DNA of 64,000 nt. Origin: an uncultured Granulosicoccus sp. (GTDB lineage: Bacteria; Pseudomonadota; Gammaproteobacteria; Granulosicoccales; Granulosicoccaceae). The position numbers and the translations under genes were made by a program. The DNA lies in the NCBI GenBank assembly GCA_947499955.1, contig CANMQI010000002.1:434001-498000 (forward strand). The letters are read 5' to 3'. The notes beneath the pieces are model-generated. The model saw nothing but the letters and a program-made list of their open reading frames with translations. It was not told the origin of the DNA and did no database searches. The first letter of the stretch is position 1. The number at the start of each line of letters is the position of its first letter. Shown here piece after piece: positions 18,228 to 27,928 of this stretch.

Positions 18228-19631
18228 ATGGCAATCAGCGTCTTCGATCTGTTCAAGAGTGGGATCGGCCCATCAAGTTCGCATACGGTGGGGCCCATGG
18301 TGGCTGCACGGCGCTTTGTCATGGCCTTGCAGGAGAGCGGGCAGGTGGAGGGTGTGGCTCGCTGCAAGGTCGAACTGTTCGGCTCACTGGGGGCCACCGG
18401 CAAGGGGCATGGCAGCGATACGGCGGTGCTGCTGGGGCTGGAAGGAGAGCACCCCACGACGGTCGATGTCGAGCACATCCCGGAGCGTCTTGCCCGCATC
18501 CGGGAGCAGCGCCGTATTTCCCTGCCAGGGGGCAACGCCATCGCATTCGACGAGAAGCGTGACCTGGTCATGCACAAGCGACGGGCGCTGCCGTTTCACC
18601 CCAATGCCATGCAGTTCGTGGCCAGCGACAGCGACGGCGAGGTCCTGTCGAAACGGACCTACTACTCCGTGGGGGGAGGCTTCGTACTGGATGACAGTGC
18701 GGCCGATGGCGACCCGGTGGTCAAGGCGGATGACACCATTGTTCCCTATCCCTTCACCACCGGTGACCATCTGCTGGAGCTGTGCGCCGAGCATGGCATG
18801 AGCATCAGCGAACTGATGATGCGCAATGAATGTGTCTGGCGATCGGAGGCGGAAGTTCGGCAGGAATTGCTGGCTCTGTGGCAGATCATGCAGACTTGTG
18901 TCAGTCGTGGCTGCCAGGTAACGGGCATCCTGCCCGGTGGCATGAAGGTCAGGCGTCGTGCCGCCGAGCTGTACCAGAAGCTGAGCCAGAACCCGGAGGC
19001 AGCCCTGCGCGATCCGCTGACGGTCATGGACTGGGTGAATCTGTACGCTCTGGCTGTCAACGAAGAGAATGCCGCCGGTGGTCGGGTCGTGACCGCACCC
19101 ACCAACGGTGCGGCCGGGATCATTCCTGCCGTCCTGCACTACTACTATCGTTTTGTCCCGGGCGCGAACGACGAAGGTGTGGTGGATTTCCTGCTGACAG
19201 CCGGTGCCATCGGCATACTCTACAAGGAGAATGCATCCATCTCCGGTGCCGAAGTCGGCTGTCAGGGAGAGGTGGGTTCGGCCTGTTCAATGGCCGCCGG
19301 TGCTCTTGCCGCGGTGCAGGGGGGGAGTCCGGAGCAGGTGGAGAACGCGGCGGAAATCGGCATGGAACACAATCTGGGGCTCACCTGCGATCCGGTTGGT
19401 GGTCTGGTGCAGGTTCCGTGTATCGAGCGCAATGCCATGGGCTCGGTGAAGGCCATCAATGCCGCTCGCATCGCCTTGCGTGGTGACGGCAAGCATTTCG
19501 TATCGCTGGACAAGGTCATCAAGACCATGCGCGATACCGGCGCGGACATGAAAACCAAGTACAAGGAAACGGCTCGCGGCGGTCTGGCCATAAACGTGAT
19601 AGAAGTGCCCGTGAGTTTTCCTGATTGCTGA
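18228..19631 (+). CDS. sdaA: L-serine ammonia-lyase (serine dehydratase), iron-sulfur type
   Basis: About 467 residues, close to E. coli SdaA (454). It deaminates L-serine to pyruvate using a [4Fe-4S] cluster. The N-terminal beta domain begins [20 protein letters not shown]; the C-terminal alpha domain has [17 protein letters not shown] and [19 protein letters not shown], which include the cluster cysteines. It is a one-polypeptide (fused alpha/beta) form. ATG 18228 is the start expected from homologues; upstream in-frame codons would extend it into non-conserved sequence. The following membrane-protein gene is 14 bp downstream and may be co-transcribed. Confidence 0.94.
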   Translation: MAISVFDLFKSGIGPSSSHTVGPMVAARRFVMALQESGQVEGVARCKVELFGSLGATGKGHGSDTAVLLGLEGEHPTTVDVEHIPERLARIREQRRISLPGGNAIAFDEKRDLVMHKRRALPFHPNAMQFVASDSDGEVLSKRTYYSVGGGFVLDDSAADGDPVVKADDTIVPYPFTTGDHLLELCAEHGMSISELMMRNECVWRSEAEVRQELLALWQIMQTCVSRGCQVTGILPGGMKVRRRAAELYQKLSQNPEAALRDPLTVMDWVNLYALAVNEENAAGGRVVTAPTNGAAGIIPAVLHYYYRFVPGANDEGVVDFLLTAGAIGILYKENASISGAEVGCQGEVGSACSMAAGALAAVQGGSPEQVENAAEIGMEHNLGLTCDPVGGLVQVPCIERNAMGSVKAINAARIALRGDGKHFVSLDKVIKTMRDTGADMKTKYKETARGGLAINVIEVPVSFPDC

Positions 19632-19645
19632 GCACCTTTACTACG

Positions 19646-20110
19646 ATGAATGCACTTGCCATAGCACTACACGGTCTGGCTGCCGTTATCTGGATAGGCG
19701 GCATGTTCTTCGCCTACGTCATCCTGCGTCCCAGCGTTGCCCTGCTGGAACCCCACCGGCGTCTCGGCCTGTGGGCCGCGGTATTCCGACGCTTCTTTCC
19801 CTGGGTGTGGATGTCCATCGCCGTGTTGCTGGTGAGCGGTTACTGGCTCGTCTTCAATGCCTTTGGCGGTTTTGCAACCAGTCCGATTCATGTGCATCTG
19901 ATGCATGCACTGGGATTGCTGATGAGCGGGCTGTTCATCTACCTGTATTACCGCCCTTATCCCCTGTTGAAACAGAGCGTGGCGCAGGAAGACTGGCCGG
20001 CGGCGGGAACTGCCCTGAACCGCGTCAGGCACATCGTGCTGGTCAATCTGATCATCGGTATCGTGCTGGTGGTCGTGGTACTGGCGGGTCGTTACGGTCT
20101 GTTTCTGTAG
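19646..20110 (+). CDS. CopD-like integral membrane protein
   Basis: About 154 residues with four predicted membrane helices: ALHGLAAVIWIGGMFFAYVIL, VWMSIAVLLVSGYWLVFNAF, MHALGLLMSGLFIYLYY and VLVNLIIGIVLVVVVLAGR. The first helix motif HxxAAVxWIGGMFF and conserved histidines (HVHLMHALG) resemble CopD-domain or heme-transport-like small membrane proteins. Function is not established. It is just downstream of sdaA and convergent with the peroxiredoxin gene. Confidence 0.72.
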   Translation: MNALAIALHGLAAVIWIGGMFFAYVILRPSVALLEPHRRLGLWAAVFRRFFPWVWMSIAVLLVSGYWLVFNAFGGFATSPIHVHLMHALGLLMSGLFIYLYYRPYPLLKQSVAQEDWPAAGTALNRVRHIVLVNLIIGIVLVVVVLAGRYGLFL

Positions 20111-20165
20111 TCACGACAGAACACTGTCCGGCATGGCGTCGTTGTACTGCGTGCCGGACAGGGCG

Positions 20166-20188
20166 CCAGGCTTGCAATGCAAGCCTGG
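20166..20188. terminator. Perfect inverted repeat between convergent genes
   Basis: A 23-bp sequence made of CCAGGCTTGCA, one A, and TGCAAGCCTGG sits between the ends of the CopD-like and peroxiredoxin genes. As RNA it can form a strong hairpin on either strand. A second short palindrome, CCTGATGGATCAGG, follows at about 20194-20207 and runs into the peroxiredoxin stop codon. Neither has a T-tract, so a bidirectional terminator role is plausible but not certain. Confidence 0.45.
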
Positions 20189-20202
20189 TATGGCCTGATG
20201 GA

Positions 20203-20748
20203 TCAGGCGCTTTTCTGGTTGGCCTGTGAGATCCAGGACAGAACCGTATCGGCATCGGAGCGTTCGAACGGGTCATTGCCGGCGTTGTCGCCGAATTCCG
20301 GCTCGACGAACATCTCTTCGATCTGACCATCGTTCACCACCATGGCGTAACGCCATGAACGAGGGCCGAAGCCGAGGTTTTCCTTGTTGACCAGCATGCC
20401 CATCTTGCGAGTGAATTCGCCATTGCCGTCAGGCAGCATGCGAACCTTCTCGACGCCCTGAGCCTTGCCCCACTGGTACATGACGAACGCATCGTTGACT
20501 GACAGGCAGATGACATCATCGACACCGGCAGCCTTGAACTGCTCGAAGAGCGCTTCGTAGCGTGGCAGGTGAGTGGACGAACACGTCGGTGTGAAGGCAC
20601 CCGGCAAGGCAAACAGAACGACTCGCTTGCCCTTGAACAGCTCGTCCGTCGTGAGGTCCTGCCACTTGAACGGGTTGTCGCCGCCCAGAGACTCATCACG
20701 AACTCGTGTCTTGAAAGTGACGGCTGGTACGTTCCGCATGAAACTCAT
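20203..20748 (-). CDS. Peroxiredoxin (Prx5/redoxin type)
   Basis: About 181 residues. Peroxidatic Cys56 lies in [14 protein letters not shown], the Prx5 signature, and a second Cys81 ([10 protein letters not shown]) is present; [10 protein letters not shown] is the usual C-terminal conserved block. It reduces hydrogen peroxide or organic peroxides, probably with glutathione/glutaredoxin or thioredoxin. The start is supported by an AGGAG nine bases upstream. It is divergent from catalase, and an OxyR-type site lies between the two, which fits coordinate peroxide induction. Confidence 0.92.
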   Translation of the reverse strand: MSFMRNVPAVTFKTRVRDESLGGDNPFKWQDLTTDELFKGKRVVLFALPGAFTPTCSSTHLPRYEALFEQFKAAGVDDVICLSVNDAFVMYQWGKAQGVEKVRMLPDGNGEFTRKMGMLVNKENLGFGPRSWRYAMVVNDGQIEEMFVEPEFGDNAGNDPFERSDADTVLSWISQANQKSA

Positions 20749-20891
20749 TGAAGCATTCTCCTGAAGGGAAGGATTGAAGGATCGGGTACTGACGATACGG
20801 CGAAGTTGGGGGCAGGTTCCCGGATTACTCGGAACAGCTTTTATGAACCATGGGCAGAGCCTTGGGTGGCGTATCAGACCGGCAGTTATTG

Positions 20892-20928
20892 ATAGGAAGG
20901 GACTATTGAAAAGGCAGAAACAAACGAT
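20892..20928 (+). promoter_or_regulatory. OxyR-type binding site in the peroxiredoxin/catalase intergenic region
   Basis: The sequence reads ATAG-N7-CTAT-N7-GCAG-N7-CGAT, the four-part spacing of the OxyR consensus (ATAG-N7-CTAT-N7-ATAG-N7-CTAT) with the first half perfect and the second degenerate. A candidate rightward -35/-10 (TTTCAC at 20928-20933 and CATAGT at 20952-20957, 18 bp apart) follows directly, placing the site where activated OxyR contacts polymerase. An oxyR gene lies 1.7 kb away. Confidence 0.7.
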
Positions 20929-21024
20929 TTCACCTATGGATTTCGTTGCGGCATAGTGTGCCCATCCCGAGAGCGAGTCTTCCCGGGCTTTCCCTTTTTC
21001 GGTCCCTGTTTCAAGGAGTACACC

Positions 21025-22485
21025 ATGTCGAACACTCTCACCACCACAGCGGGTGCCCCCGTACCCAGCAACAACAATTCCACGACCGCGGGCGAACGGG
21101 GCCCGATAATGCTGCAGGATTACCAGCTGATCGAGAAGCTGGCCCATCAGAATCGCGAGCGCATCCCCGAACGTGCCGTGCATGCCAAGGGCTGGGGTGC
21201 CTACGGCACCTTCACCGTCACCCATGACATCACCCGATACACCTGTGCCAGTGTGTTTGCGGAAATCGGCAAGAAGACGGAACTGATTTCCCGTTTCTCC
21301 ACGGTAGCCGGAGAGCTGGGTGCGGCCGATGCCGAACGCGACGTGCGTGGATTCTCCCTGAAGTTCTATACCGATGAAGGCAATTGGGACATGGTGGGTA
21401 ACAACACCCCCGTCTTCTTTGTTCGCGATCCCTACAAGTTTCCGGATTTCATCCACACACAGAAGCGCCATCCACGCACACATCTGCGTTCCGGTACGGC
21501 CATGTGGGACTTCTGGTCCCTGTCTCCCGAATCACTGCATCAGGTCACCATCCTGTTCTCTGACCGGGGTTGTCCGCGGACGCCGATGAACATGAACGGC
21601 TATGGCAGCCACACCTTCAGCCTCTGGAATACCAGGGGTGAGCGCTACTGGGTGAAATTCCATTTCAAGACACAGCAGGGTCACAGCTTCTACACCAATG
21701 CCGAAGCGGCGGATGTCATTGCCAATACGCGAGAGAGTTATCAGGAAGCACTCTACGGTGGCATCGACAGAGGGGAATTCCCGAAATGGACGATGTTCGT
21801 CCAGGTCATGCCGGAAGCAGATGCCGAGAAGACGCCCTACAACCCCTTCGACCTGACCAAGGTATGGCCGCATGCGGACTACCCCCTTATCGAGGTCGGG
21901 GAATTCGAGCTGAATCGCAACGCCGACAACTACTTCGCCGAAATCGAAAACGCCGCCTATTCACCCTCCAACGTCGTACCCGGTATCGGTTTTTCACCTG
22001 ACCGAATGCTGCAGGCCCGCGTCTTCAGTTATGCCGATGCGCATCGCCACCGCCTGGGCACTCACTACGAACAGTTGCCGGTGAATGCACCACGATGCCC
22101 GGTCAGTCATTACCACCGAGATGGACAGATGAATCATGCCGGTCTGCAGACGGGTAATGCCGATGCCTATTACGAGCCCAATTCCTTCAACGGACCGGCC
22201 GAAGTACCGGCAGCCCAGGAGCCGCCCCTGAAGATCTCGGGTGACATGGCACGCTACGATCACCGTCTGGGCACCGAGCCGGGTGGGGCCAATGATGATT
22301 TCAATCAGCCACGCGCCTTGTTCCAGATGTTCGACAACAATCAGAAGGCCCGTCTGTTCTCGAATCTGGCGGCCGCCATGGACGGCATTCCCGATAACAT
22401 TGCCGAACGACAGCTGGCACTGTTCGATCAGGTGCATACCGACTATGGTCAAGGGGTGCGAGCCGCTCTTGAGCAGTTGGCCTGA
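21025..22485 (+). CDS. katA: Catalase, small-subunit (clade 3) heme type
   Basis: About 486 residues, typical for small-subunit monofunctional catalase, which dismutates hydrogen peroxide. Distal His53 is in [13 protein letters not shown], the distal Asn lies in [15 protein letters not shown], and proximal heme ligand Tyr336 is in [12 protein letters not shown]. The start at 21025 has AAGGAG six bases upstream. There is no signal peptide. It is followed in the same direction by oxyR, and preceded by an OxyR-type operator. Confidence 0.95.
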   Translation: MSNTLTTTAGAPVPSNNNSTTAGERGPIMLQDYQLIEKLAHQNRERIPERAVHAKGWGAYGTFTVTHDITRYTCASVFAEIGKKTELISRFSTVAGELGAADAERDVRGFSLKFYTDEGNWDMVGNNTPVFFVRDPYKFPDFIHTQKRHPRTHLRSGTAMWDFWSLSPESLHQVTILFSDRGCPRTPMNMNGYGSHTFSLWNTRGERYWVKFHFKTQQGHSFYTNAEAADVIANTRESYQEALYGGIDRGEFPKWTMFVQVMPEADAEKTPYNPFDLTKVWPHADYPLIEVGEFELNRNADNYFAEIENAAYSPSNVVPGIGFSPDRMLQARVFSYADAHRHRLGTHYEQLPVNAPRCPVSHYHRDGQMNHAGLQTGNADAYYEPNSFNGPAEVPAAQEPPLKISGDMARYDHRLGTEPGGANDDFNQPRALFQMFDNNQKARLFSNLAAAMDGIPDNIAERQLALFDQVHTDYGQGVRAALEQLA

Positions 22486-22510
22486 CGCCTTGCCGCCTGT
22501 TTGAACCCGC

Positions 22511-22537
22511 TCCGATCGGCGTATCGTACCGATCGGA
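22511..22537. terminator. Stem-loop after the catalase gene
   Basis: TCCGATCGG at 22511-22519 pairs with CCGATCGGA at 22529-22537, leaving a nine-base loop. It lies 26 bp past the katA stop. No T-tract follows, so termination versus transcript stabilisation is open. Confidence 0.4.
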
Positions 22538-22635
22538 CTACCCACTCGGTGTTGCCCGTGTGCCGGTCGTGACACTGGCAACACCGCTGTCTATCAACGC
22601 CATGCTCAAGAGCCTGTACAGGAAGCCTGCAGCCG

Positions 22636-23535
22636 ATGAACCTTCGTGATCTCGATTATCTGGTGGCAGCGGCGGATACGGAACATTTCGGCCGTGCCGC
22701 CGAACGCTGTCATGTCAGCCAGCCGACCCTGAGCGGGCAGATCAGGAAGCTGGAGGACACACTGGGCGTGGCGCTGTTCGAGCGTAGCCATCGTTCGGTG
22801 GCACTGACCGATGCGGGGCGCGAGATCGCGGCGCATGCCCGTCGCATTCTCGAGGAGGTCGATCAACTTCAGTCGCGGGCGCTCAGTCGTCAGGACCCCT
22901 TGAGCGGCGATATCCGCATCGGCATCATCCCCACCCTGTGTGCCTATCTGCTGCCTCATGTACTGCCGGAACTGCATCAGCGCTTTCCCGATCTGCACCC
23001 GATCCTGTTCGAGGAGACCACCTCGCGCTTGCTGGAACGCCTTCGCAATCACGAAATCGACGCCGCCCTGGTTGCCACTCAGCACGATATCGATGGCCTG
23101 TCTGAAACCGTCCTGTTCGATGAGCCTCTGTGGGTGGCCTTGCCGCCTGAACATCCACGGGCGGCGCAGGCATCGATCGATCCTGTCGAGCTGGGCAACA
23201 TGCCCTTGCTGCTACTGGCCGAAGGGCATTGTCTGGCTGACAGGGTGCGGGAGATCTGTCCCCTGCCGCCCAGAACCGGGCGTACGGCGGATCTGCGAGC
23301 CACCAGCCTTGAAACCCTGCTGCAACTTGTCAGTGCCGGCCAGGGGGTGACACTGGTACCCGAGCTGGCTGTCGAGCACTCGCGTTCTGCAGGAAGTCGT
23401 CTACACTTTTCCAGATTGAGCACCGACGACGGCTTTCGTCAGATTCGTCTGATTCACCGACGATCAAGCTCTCGTCTGGCCGCGCTGGAGGCGATCGGCA
23501 AGGCAATACAGGATGCGGTGCCGAATTACCCCTGA
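22636..23535 (+). CDS. oxyR: Hydrogen peroxide-sensing regulator OxyR
   Basis: 299-residue LysR-family protein. The helix-turn-helix (about residues 14-40, FGRAAERCHVSQPTLSGQI) is followed by the sensor domain. The redox cysteines are exactly Cys199 (AEGHCLADR) and Cys208 (REIC), the same numbering and spacing as E. coli OxyR, so peroxide should form a disulfide between them. It sits downstream of catalase and near the peroxiredoxin gene, its expected targets. Confidence 0.93.
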   Translation: MNLRDLDYLVAAADTEHFGRAAERCHVSQPTLSGQIRKLEDTLGVALFERSHRSVALTDAGREIAAHARRILEEVDQLQSRALSRQDPLSGDIRIGIIPTLCAYLLPHVLPELHQRFPDLHPILFEETTSRLLERLRNHEIDAALVATQHDIDGLSETVLFDEPLWVALPPEHPRAAQASIDPVELGNMPLLLLAEGHCLADRVREICPLPPRTGRTADLRATSLETLLQLVSAGQGVTLVPELAVEHSRSAGSRLHFSRLSTDDGFRQIRLIHRRSSSRLAALEAIGKAIQDAVPNYP

Positions 23536-23677
23536 ATGTGCGCAATTTCGCATTCGGACGGCTGCATTTCAGTTTCGTTTAAGCATTGTTAGGTAATGTT
23601 CCACCTTGATCGTGGCTGCCCGTCAGCCACGGCTTGAGAGCGCTCGTGCGAAAGCATGAGCCAGTGGAGTCGAATCA

Positions 23678-24568
23678 GTGCCAGCATTGCCTGCAAAATC
23701 CAGTATCTCCTCGCCATTCACGGTGCCCTCTGATGGCCGTTTTGTCGTGGCCGACACGTCGACAGGACCCGGCAAGGGTGTCGCAGGCAAGAAGAGTCTG
23801 GAAAAGCAGCTGACCAACACCGTCGAGAGTATCAGTGAGCTTCAGCGCAAGCTGTATGCGGATGATCGTTTCTCACTGCTGCTGGTCTTTCAGGCCATGG
23901 ATGCAGCCGGCAAGGACGGCACCATTCGCGCTGTCATGAGCGGTGTCAATCCGGCTGGTTGCCAGGTGTCCTCCTTCAAGAGTCCCTCCGACGAGGAGCT
24001 GGAGCACGACTGGCTGTGGCGTACATCGAAGCGTCTGCCAGAACGGGGCCGGATCGGCATCTTCAATCGTAGCTACTACGAAGAAGTGCTGGCGGTTCGT
24101 GTGCATCCGGAGTACTTGAAGAACCAGCGTCTGCCGCAGCCTCAACATGAGGAGTTGTGGGAGGAACGCTTCGAATCCATCCGTGATCACGAGAAGCATC
24201 TGTCACGAAATGGCACCGTGGTTCTGAAGTTCTGGCTCAATGTGTCGAAGGAAGAACAGAAAAAGCGTTTCAACAAGCGCCTCAAGACACCTGAGAAATA
24301 CTGGAAGTTCTCCAAGAGCGACCTGACGACTCGTGATAGCTGGGACGAATACATGCAGGCTTACGAAAGCATGTTGAACAAGACATCCACTGAGTATGCA
24401 CCGTGGTTTGCCATTCCGGCGGATGACAAACGGTACATGCGAGTGTGTGTGGCAGAGATCATTCAGCAGGCGCTGGAGGCTCTGCCGCTGCGTTACCCGG
24501 AGAAGGCTCCCGGGGAGATTGCAAAGTTCGAAGAATACATTGCTCGTCTTGCGAGCGAGACTGATTAG
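23678..24568 (+). CDS. ppk2: Polyphosphate kinase 2 (PPK2 family)
   Basis: 296 residues from a GTG start with GGAG upstream. The Walker A-like loop is AMDAAGKDGTIRAV, the lid/Walker B region has IFNRSYYEEVLAVRVHPE, and LNVSKEEQKKRFNKRL is the PPK2 C-terminal core. PPK2 enzymes transfer phosphate between polyphosphate and nucleotides; a single-domain protein of this length with an N-terminal extension (SLEKQLTNTVESISELQRKL) is usual for class I or III enzymes. The direction (making GTP/ADP or polyP) cannot be decided from sequence. Confidence 0.92.
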   Translation: MPALPAKSSISSPFTVPSDGRFVVADTSTGPGKGVAGKKSLEKQLTNTVESISELQRKLYADDRFSLLLVFQAMDAAGKDGTIRAVMSGVNPAGCQVSSFKSPSDEELEHDWLWRTSKRLPERGRIGIFNRSYYEEVLAVRVHPEYLKNQRLPQPQHEELWEERFESIRDHEKHLSRNGTVVLKFWLNVSKEEQKKRFNKRLKTPEKYWKFSKSDLTTRDSWDEYMQAYESMLNKTSTEYAPWFAIPADDKRYMRVCVAEIIQQALEALPLRYPEKAPGEIAKFEEYIARLASETD

Positions 24569-24664
24569 AACCGCCATGTTTCCTGTTGATGACAAGGTGG
24601 TCGGAGTCTTGCGTAGTCACTGTCGTCAAGCGAGTGCCGGGTGTGAGAACAAAGGACCTGACCA

Positions 24665-24913
24665 ATGAAGCAGTTGAATGTACAGCAAGCCGAAACGTTG
24701 ACACCGTTGCCCGATGACATGACGATGTGCGCAACGATTGACGAATCGGGAACCGAACACGAAATCACGGAACTCATGATTCGACGTGCCTGCGAGCAGA
24801 TGGACGCTGATCAGCTATGGCCCTACGCCAGCCACAAGCTGTGTGCAACAGTACGCTCAGTGCCTACTGGCGGCGCCAGAATCATTCAGTTCAAGCCGCG
24901 CAGCGTCAACTAG
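24665..24913 (+). CDS. Small protein of unknown function (82 aa)
   Basis: Not recognised. The 82-residue protein is acidic in its first half (DDMTMCATIDESGTEHE) and has a basic C-terminus, with two cysteines in ATIDES-adjacent and HKLCATV positions. No membrane helix. A good AAAGGA motif precedes the ATG. It is 96 bp after ppk2 in the same direction, so it may be on the same transcript. Confidence 0.55.
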   Translation: MKQLNVQQAETLTPLPDDMTMCATIDESGTEHEITELMIRRACEQMDADQLWPYASHKLCATVRSVPTGGARIIQFKPRSVN

Positions 24914-24928
24914 TCGGAAGTAGGCAGC

Positions 24929-24979
24929 CTGTAACAGGCTGAAGGTTGCAGGCGGCAAGGTTGCCGCTTCGCGCATCCA
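24929..24979. terminator. Two adjacent hairpins after the small unknown gene
   Basis: CAGCCTG-TAA-CAGGCTG is followed within 15 bp by GCGGCAA-GG-TTGCCGC. Both are perfect stems with very short loops and lie just after the stop at 24913. They may end the ppk2-side transcript; a T-tract is missing. A further GC-rich inverted repeat near 25053-25080 faces the end of gspF. Confidence 0.4.
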
Positions 24980-25083
24980 CAGAAGGACAGGGCAGAGAAC
25001 CACGGCACAAGGACCAGGGCATGGGAGCCGGTCTCGAGGATTGATGTCGATCTGCCGGGCCGCCGCAAGAGGGGCCCGCCGGA

Positions 25084-26328
25084 TCAGTTGACCAGCTGGT
25101 TCATCTCGAAGATTGGCAACAGGATGCCAAGCACGATTGTCAGAACCACACCACCCATTATCAGGATGACCACGGGCTCGAACAGGCCAAGGAATATCGC
25201 CATCAGAGAGTTGAGTTCTCGTTCCTGATGGGCTGCTGCCTTTTCCAGCATGCTGTCCAGCTGACCGGATGATTCACCACTGGCAATCAGGTGCAGCAGC
25301 ATCGGTGGAAAATACCCGGTTCTCTCCAGTGCACCACTGAGTGTTGATCCCTCGCGCACCTGAACCGCTGCATTGTTCACCGCCTTGCGCATCGGCCGGT
25401 TGGTGATGACCTGAGAGCCGATGTCCAGCGCTTCCAGGACCGGCACACCACTGGCGGCAAGGATGCTCAGCGTTCTGGCGAACTGAGCGGTGTTGAATCC
25501 ACGAATCAGTTTCTTGAACAGAGGCAGCTTCAGCAACCAGCCGTGTATGCGGGTCTTGAAGGCCTCGTTGCGCATGGCGCGTTTGAAGGCGATGACCACC
25601 ACAAAGCCGACACCGACGACCAGCACACCGTACTGCCGGACGAAGGCGCTGGCAGACAGCATGGCCTGGGTCAGGGCGGGTAGCTCCTGGTCCATGCCTT
25701 CGAATACCTGAACCACCTGTGGCACCACGTAGGCCAGCAGAAAGCCGACGATGAGAATGGAGGCCACGACCAGTACGCTGGGGTAGATCAGAGCCTTCTT
25801 GACGGTGGCATTGGCCACTTGACGCTCTTCGGTGTAGTCCGCCAGACGCTCCAGCACGGCATCCAGATGGCCGGATTGTTCGCCGGCGGCAACGGTTGCC
25901 TGATAGATCTCGGGAAATACCTTGGGGTAGTCCGCCAGAGCAGCAGCAAAGCTGTGACCTTCGAGCACCTTGGCGCGAACGGACAGCAGCAGGGACTTGA
26001 TGCGTGGTTTTTCGGTTTGCTGGCTGACCGCAGACAGCGATTCTTCCAGTGGCGTGCCGGCCGCACTCAGCGTGGCAATCTGCCGTGTCAGCAAGGCCAG
26101 ATCATTGGTCTTGATGCCACCACGAAAGGTTGGTGTCGAGTTGCGTGGGCCGGCTTTTTCACCCGCCTTGCGTTTCCTGCGGTTGCGCCCGGAGGTCTCG
26201 GAGACTTCCAGCGGCGTCAGACTTTGCTGGCGCAGTAGCTGCCGCGCCAGACGCGCCGTATCGGCTTCGAGAACGCCCTTTTTTTCTCGCCCGCGCGCAT
26301 CCAGCGCCAGGTATTCAAAAGCGGCCAT
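25084..26328 (-). CDS. gspF: Type II secretion inner-membrane protein GspF
   Basis: 414 residues with the duplicated T2SSF domain arrangement (each about 120 residues, motifs FPEIYQATVAAGEQSGHLDAVLERLADY and FPPMLLHLIASGESSGQLDSMLEKAA) and three membrane helices near residues 180, 230 and 380. It is the polytopic platform protein that connects the ATPase GspE to the pseudopilus. The start overlaps the gspE stop by one base. It is the last gene of the gspC-D-E-F run. Confidence 0.94.
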   Translation of the reverse strand: MAAFEYLALDARGREKKGVLEADTARLARQLLRQQSLTPLEVSETSGRNRRKRKAGEKAGPRNSTPTFRGGIKTNDLALLTRQIATLSAAGTPLEESLSAVSQQTEKPRIKSLLLSVRAKVLEGHSFAAALADYPKVFPEIYQATVAAGEQSGHLDAVLERLADYTEERQVANATVKKALIYPSVLVVASILIVGFLLAYVVPQVVQVFEGMDQELPALTQAMLSASAFVRQYGVLVVGVGFVVVIAFKRAMRNEAFKTRIHGWLLKLPLFKKLIRGFNTAQFARTLSILAASGVPVLEALDIGSQVITNRPMRKAVNNAAVQVREGSTLSGALERTGYFPPMLLHLIASGESSGQLDSMLEKAAAHQERELNSLMAIFLGLFEPVVILIMGGVVLTIVLGILLPIFEMNQLVN

Positions 26329-27926
26329 CAGCCCTCTCGGGTCACGCGCAGAACTTCTTCAAGTGACGTCTTGCCGTCAAGGACCAGCCGCATGCCATCA
26401 GCCGTAATGCCGGGGCTGATCGTTCGGGCATAGCGCTCCATCTCCATTTCAGACCCTCCCTCGTGAATCATGCCGCGAATGGTCTCATCGACCAGGACTA
26501 CCTCATAGATACCCTGACGTCCGGAATAACCGGTATGTCCGCATCGTTCACAACCGTGCGGCTCACACATGTGATGCGCCATGTCGGCAGTTGTCTTCAG
26601 AGAATCGAGTTCTGCCGGAGTGGGTGTGTGTGGACGCTTGCATTCGGGACACAGTACTCGCACCAGTCGTTGCGCGACCAGTCCGACCAGACTCGAGGAG
26701 AGCAGAAAGGGTTCCACCCCCATGTCACGCAGTCGGGTAATGGCGCCAATGGCGGTGTTGGTATGCAGGGTCGACAGAACCAGATGGCCCGTCAATGATG
26801 CCTGAACCGCAATTTCCGCCGTCTCGGTATCACGAATCTCACCGATCATGACGATGTCCGGATCCTGCCGCAGTATGGCTCGCAGGCCGCGGGCGAAATC
26901 CAGATCCACCTTGGTGTTGACTTGTGTCTGACCGATACCGTCGATGTAGTACTCGATGGGGTCCTCGACAGTGAGGATGGTGTATCGGCTGGTATTGAGC
27001 TTGGCCAGGGCCGCGTACAGGGTCGTGGTCTTGCCCGAACCGGTAGGGCCGGTTACCAGAACGATGCCGTGAGACAGCCCCAGGCTCTTCTGCAGATCCT
27101 TCAGGGCGCCGGGTGGCATGCCCAGATGTTCAAGATCGAGACGACCCGCCTGCTTGTCCAGCAATCGTAGTACGACTCGTTCGCCGTGGCCGGAGGGCAG
27201 GGTGGATACTCGCACATCGACCGGACGGCCCGCCACGCGCAGACTGATGCGACCATCCTGCGGCAGGCGGCGTTCGGCAATGTCCAGCTTGGCCATGACC
27301 TTCAGTCGTGAAATGACCATGGGGGCAATGGCGCGGGGCGGCTCAAGCAATTTCTGCATGACGCCATCTACCCGGTAGCGTACAGCCAGGCGTTTTTCAA
27401 AGGGTTCGATATGGATGTCGGATGCCTGCTTGCGCACGGCCTCCGTCAACATGGCGTTGATCAGGCGGATGACCGGCGCGTCATCGGTGGATTCCAGCAG
27501 ATCCTCTGGCTCTGGCAGGGCCTGAGCCAGCTGTGCCAGATCCATGTCGTCATCGAAGTCATCCATGATGTCGATGGCCTGGCCGGTCTCGCCTTCATAG
27601 TGGCGAGTCAGCCGTGCATCGAAATCATCTGCGCTGACAGGATCCATGACCAGTGCCCGGCCCGCCTTGCGGCGCGCTTCGGTCAGCGCGCTCAGAGGCA
27701 CACCGGGTCGATGGACCAGTAGGAGATCACCCTTGGCATTGAGCTCCAGGATCACGCCATGGCGCTTGGCGAAGGTATAGGGCAGATCCGTATAGGTCAG
27801 CTCGACACCGGTTTCCAGTGTCTTGCTGGTCAGGCTGCGCGTCGCATCCTGATCGGTCTCTTCGCCAATGAGCGTGCTGTCGGAGAGATCGCCGACATCA
27901 ATGAAATCTGCTGAAGAAGTCACCAT
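26328..27926 (-). CDS. gspE: Type II secretion ATPase GspE
   Basis: 532 residues. An N-terminal GspE_N-type domain is followed by the RecA-like ATPase with Walker A GPTGSGKTTT (about residues 292-300), Asp box DPIEYYIDG, Walker B DIVMIGEIRD and the His box GHLVLSTLHTNTA. A tetracysteine zinc motif (CPEC ... CERC) is present near residues 430-465, as in true GspE. An acidic insert (DIMDDFDDDMDL) separates the N-terminal domain from the ATPase. It hydrolyses ATP at the cytoplasmic face to drive pseudopilus assembly. Confidence 0.95.
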   Translation of the reverse strand: MVTSSADFIDVGDLSDSTLIGEETDQDATRSLTSKTLETGVELTYTDLPYTFAKRHGVILELNAKGDLLLVHRPGVPLSALTEARRKAGRALVMDPVSADDFDARLTRHYEGETGQAIDIMDDFDDDMDLAQLAQALPEPEDLLESTDDAPVIRLINAMLTEAVRKQASDIHIEPFEKRLAVRYRVDGVMQKLLEPPRAIAPMVISRLKVMAKLDIAERRLPQDGRISLRVAGRPVDVRVSTLPSGHGERVVLRLLDKQAGRLDLEHLGMPPGALKDLQKSLGLSHGIVLVTGPTGSGKTTTLYAALAKLNTSRYTILTVEDPIEYYIDGIGQTQVNTKVDLDFARGLRAILRQDPDIVMIGEIRDTETAEIAVQASLTGHLVLSTLHTNTAIGAITRLRDMGVEPFLLSSSLVGLVAQRLVRVLCPECKRPHTPTPAELDSLKTTADMAHHMCEPHGCERCGHTGYSGRQGIYEVVLVDETIRGMIHEGGSEMEMERYARTISPGITADGMRLVLDGKTSLEEVLRVTREG

Positions 27927-27928
27927 GT

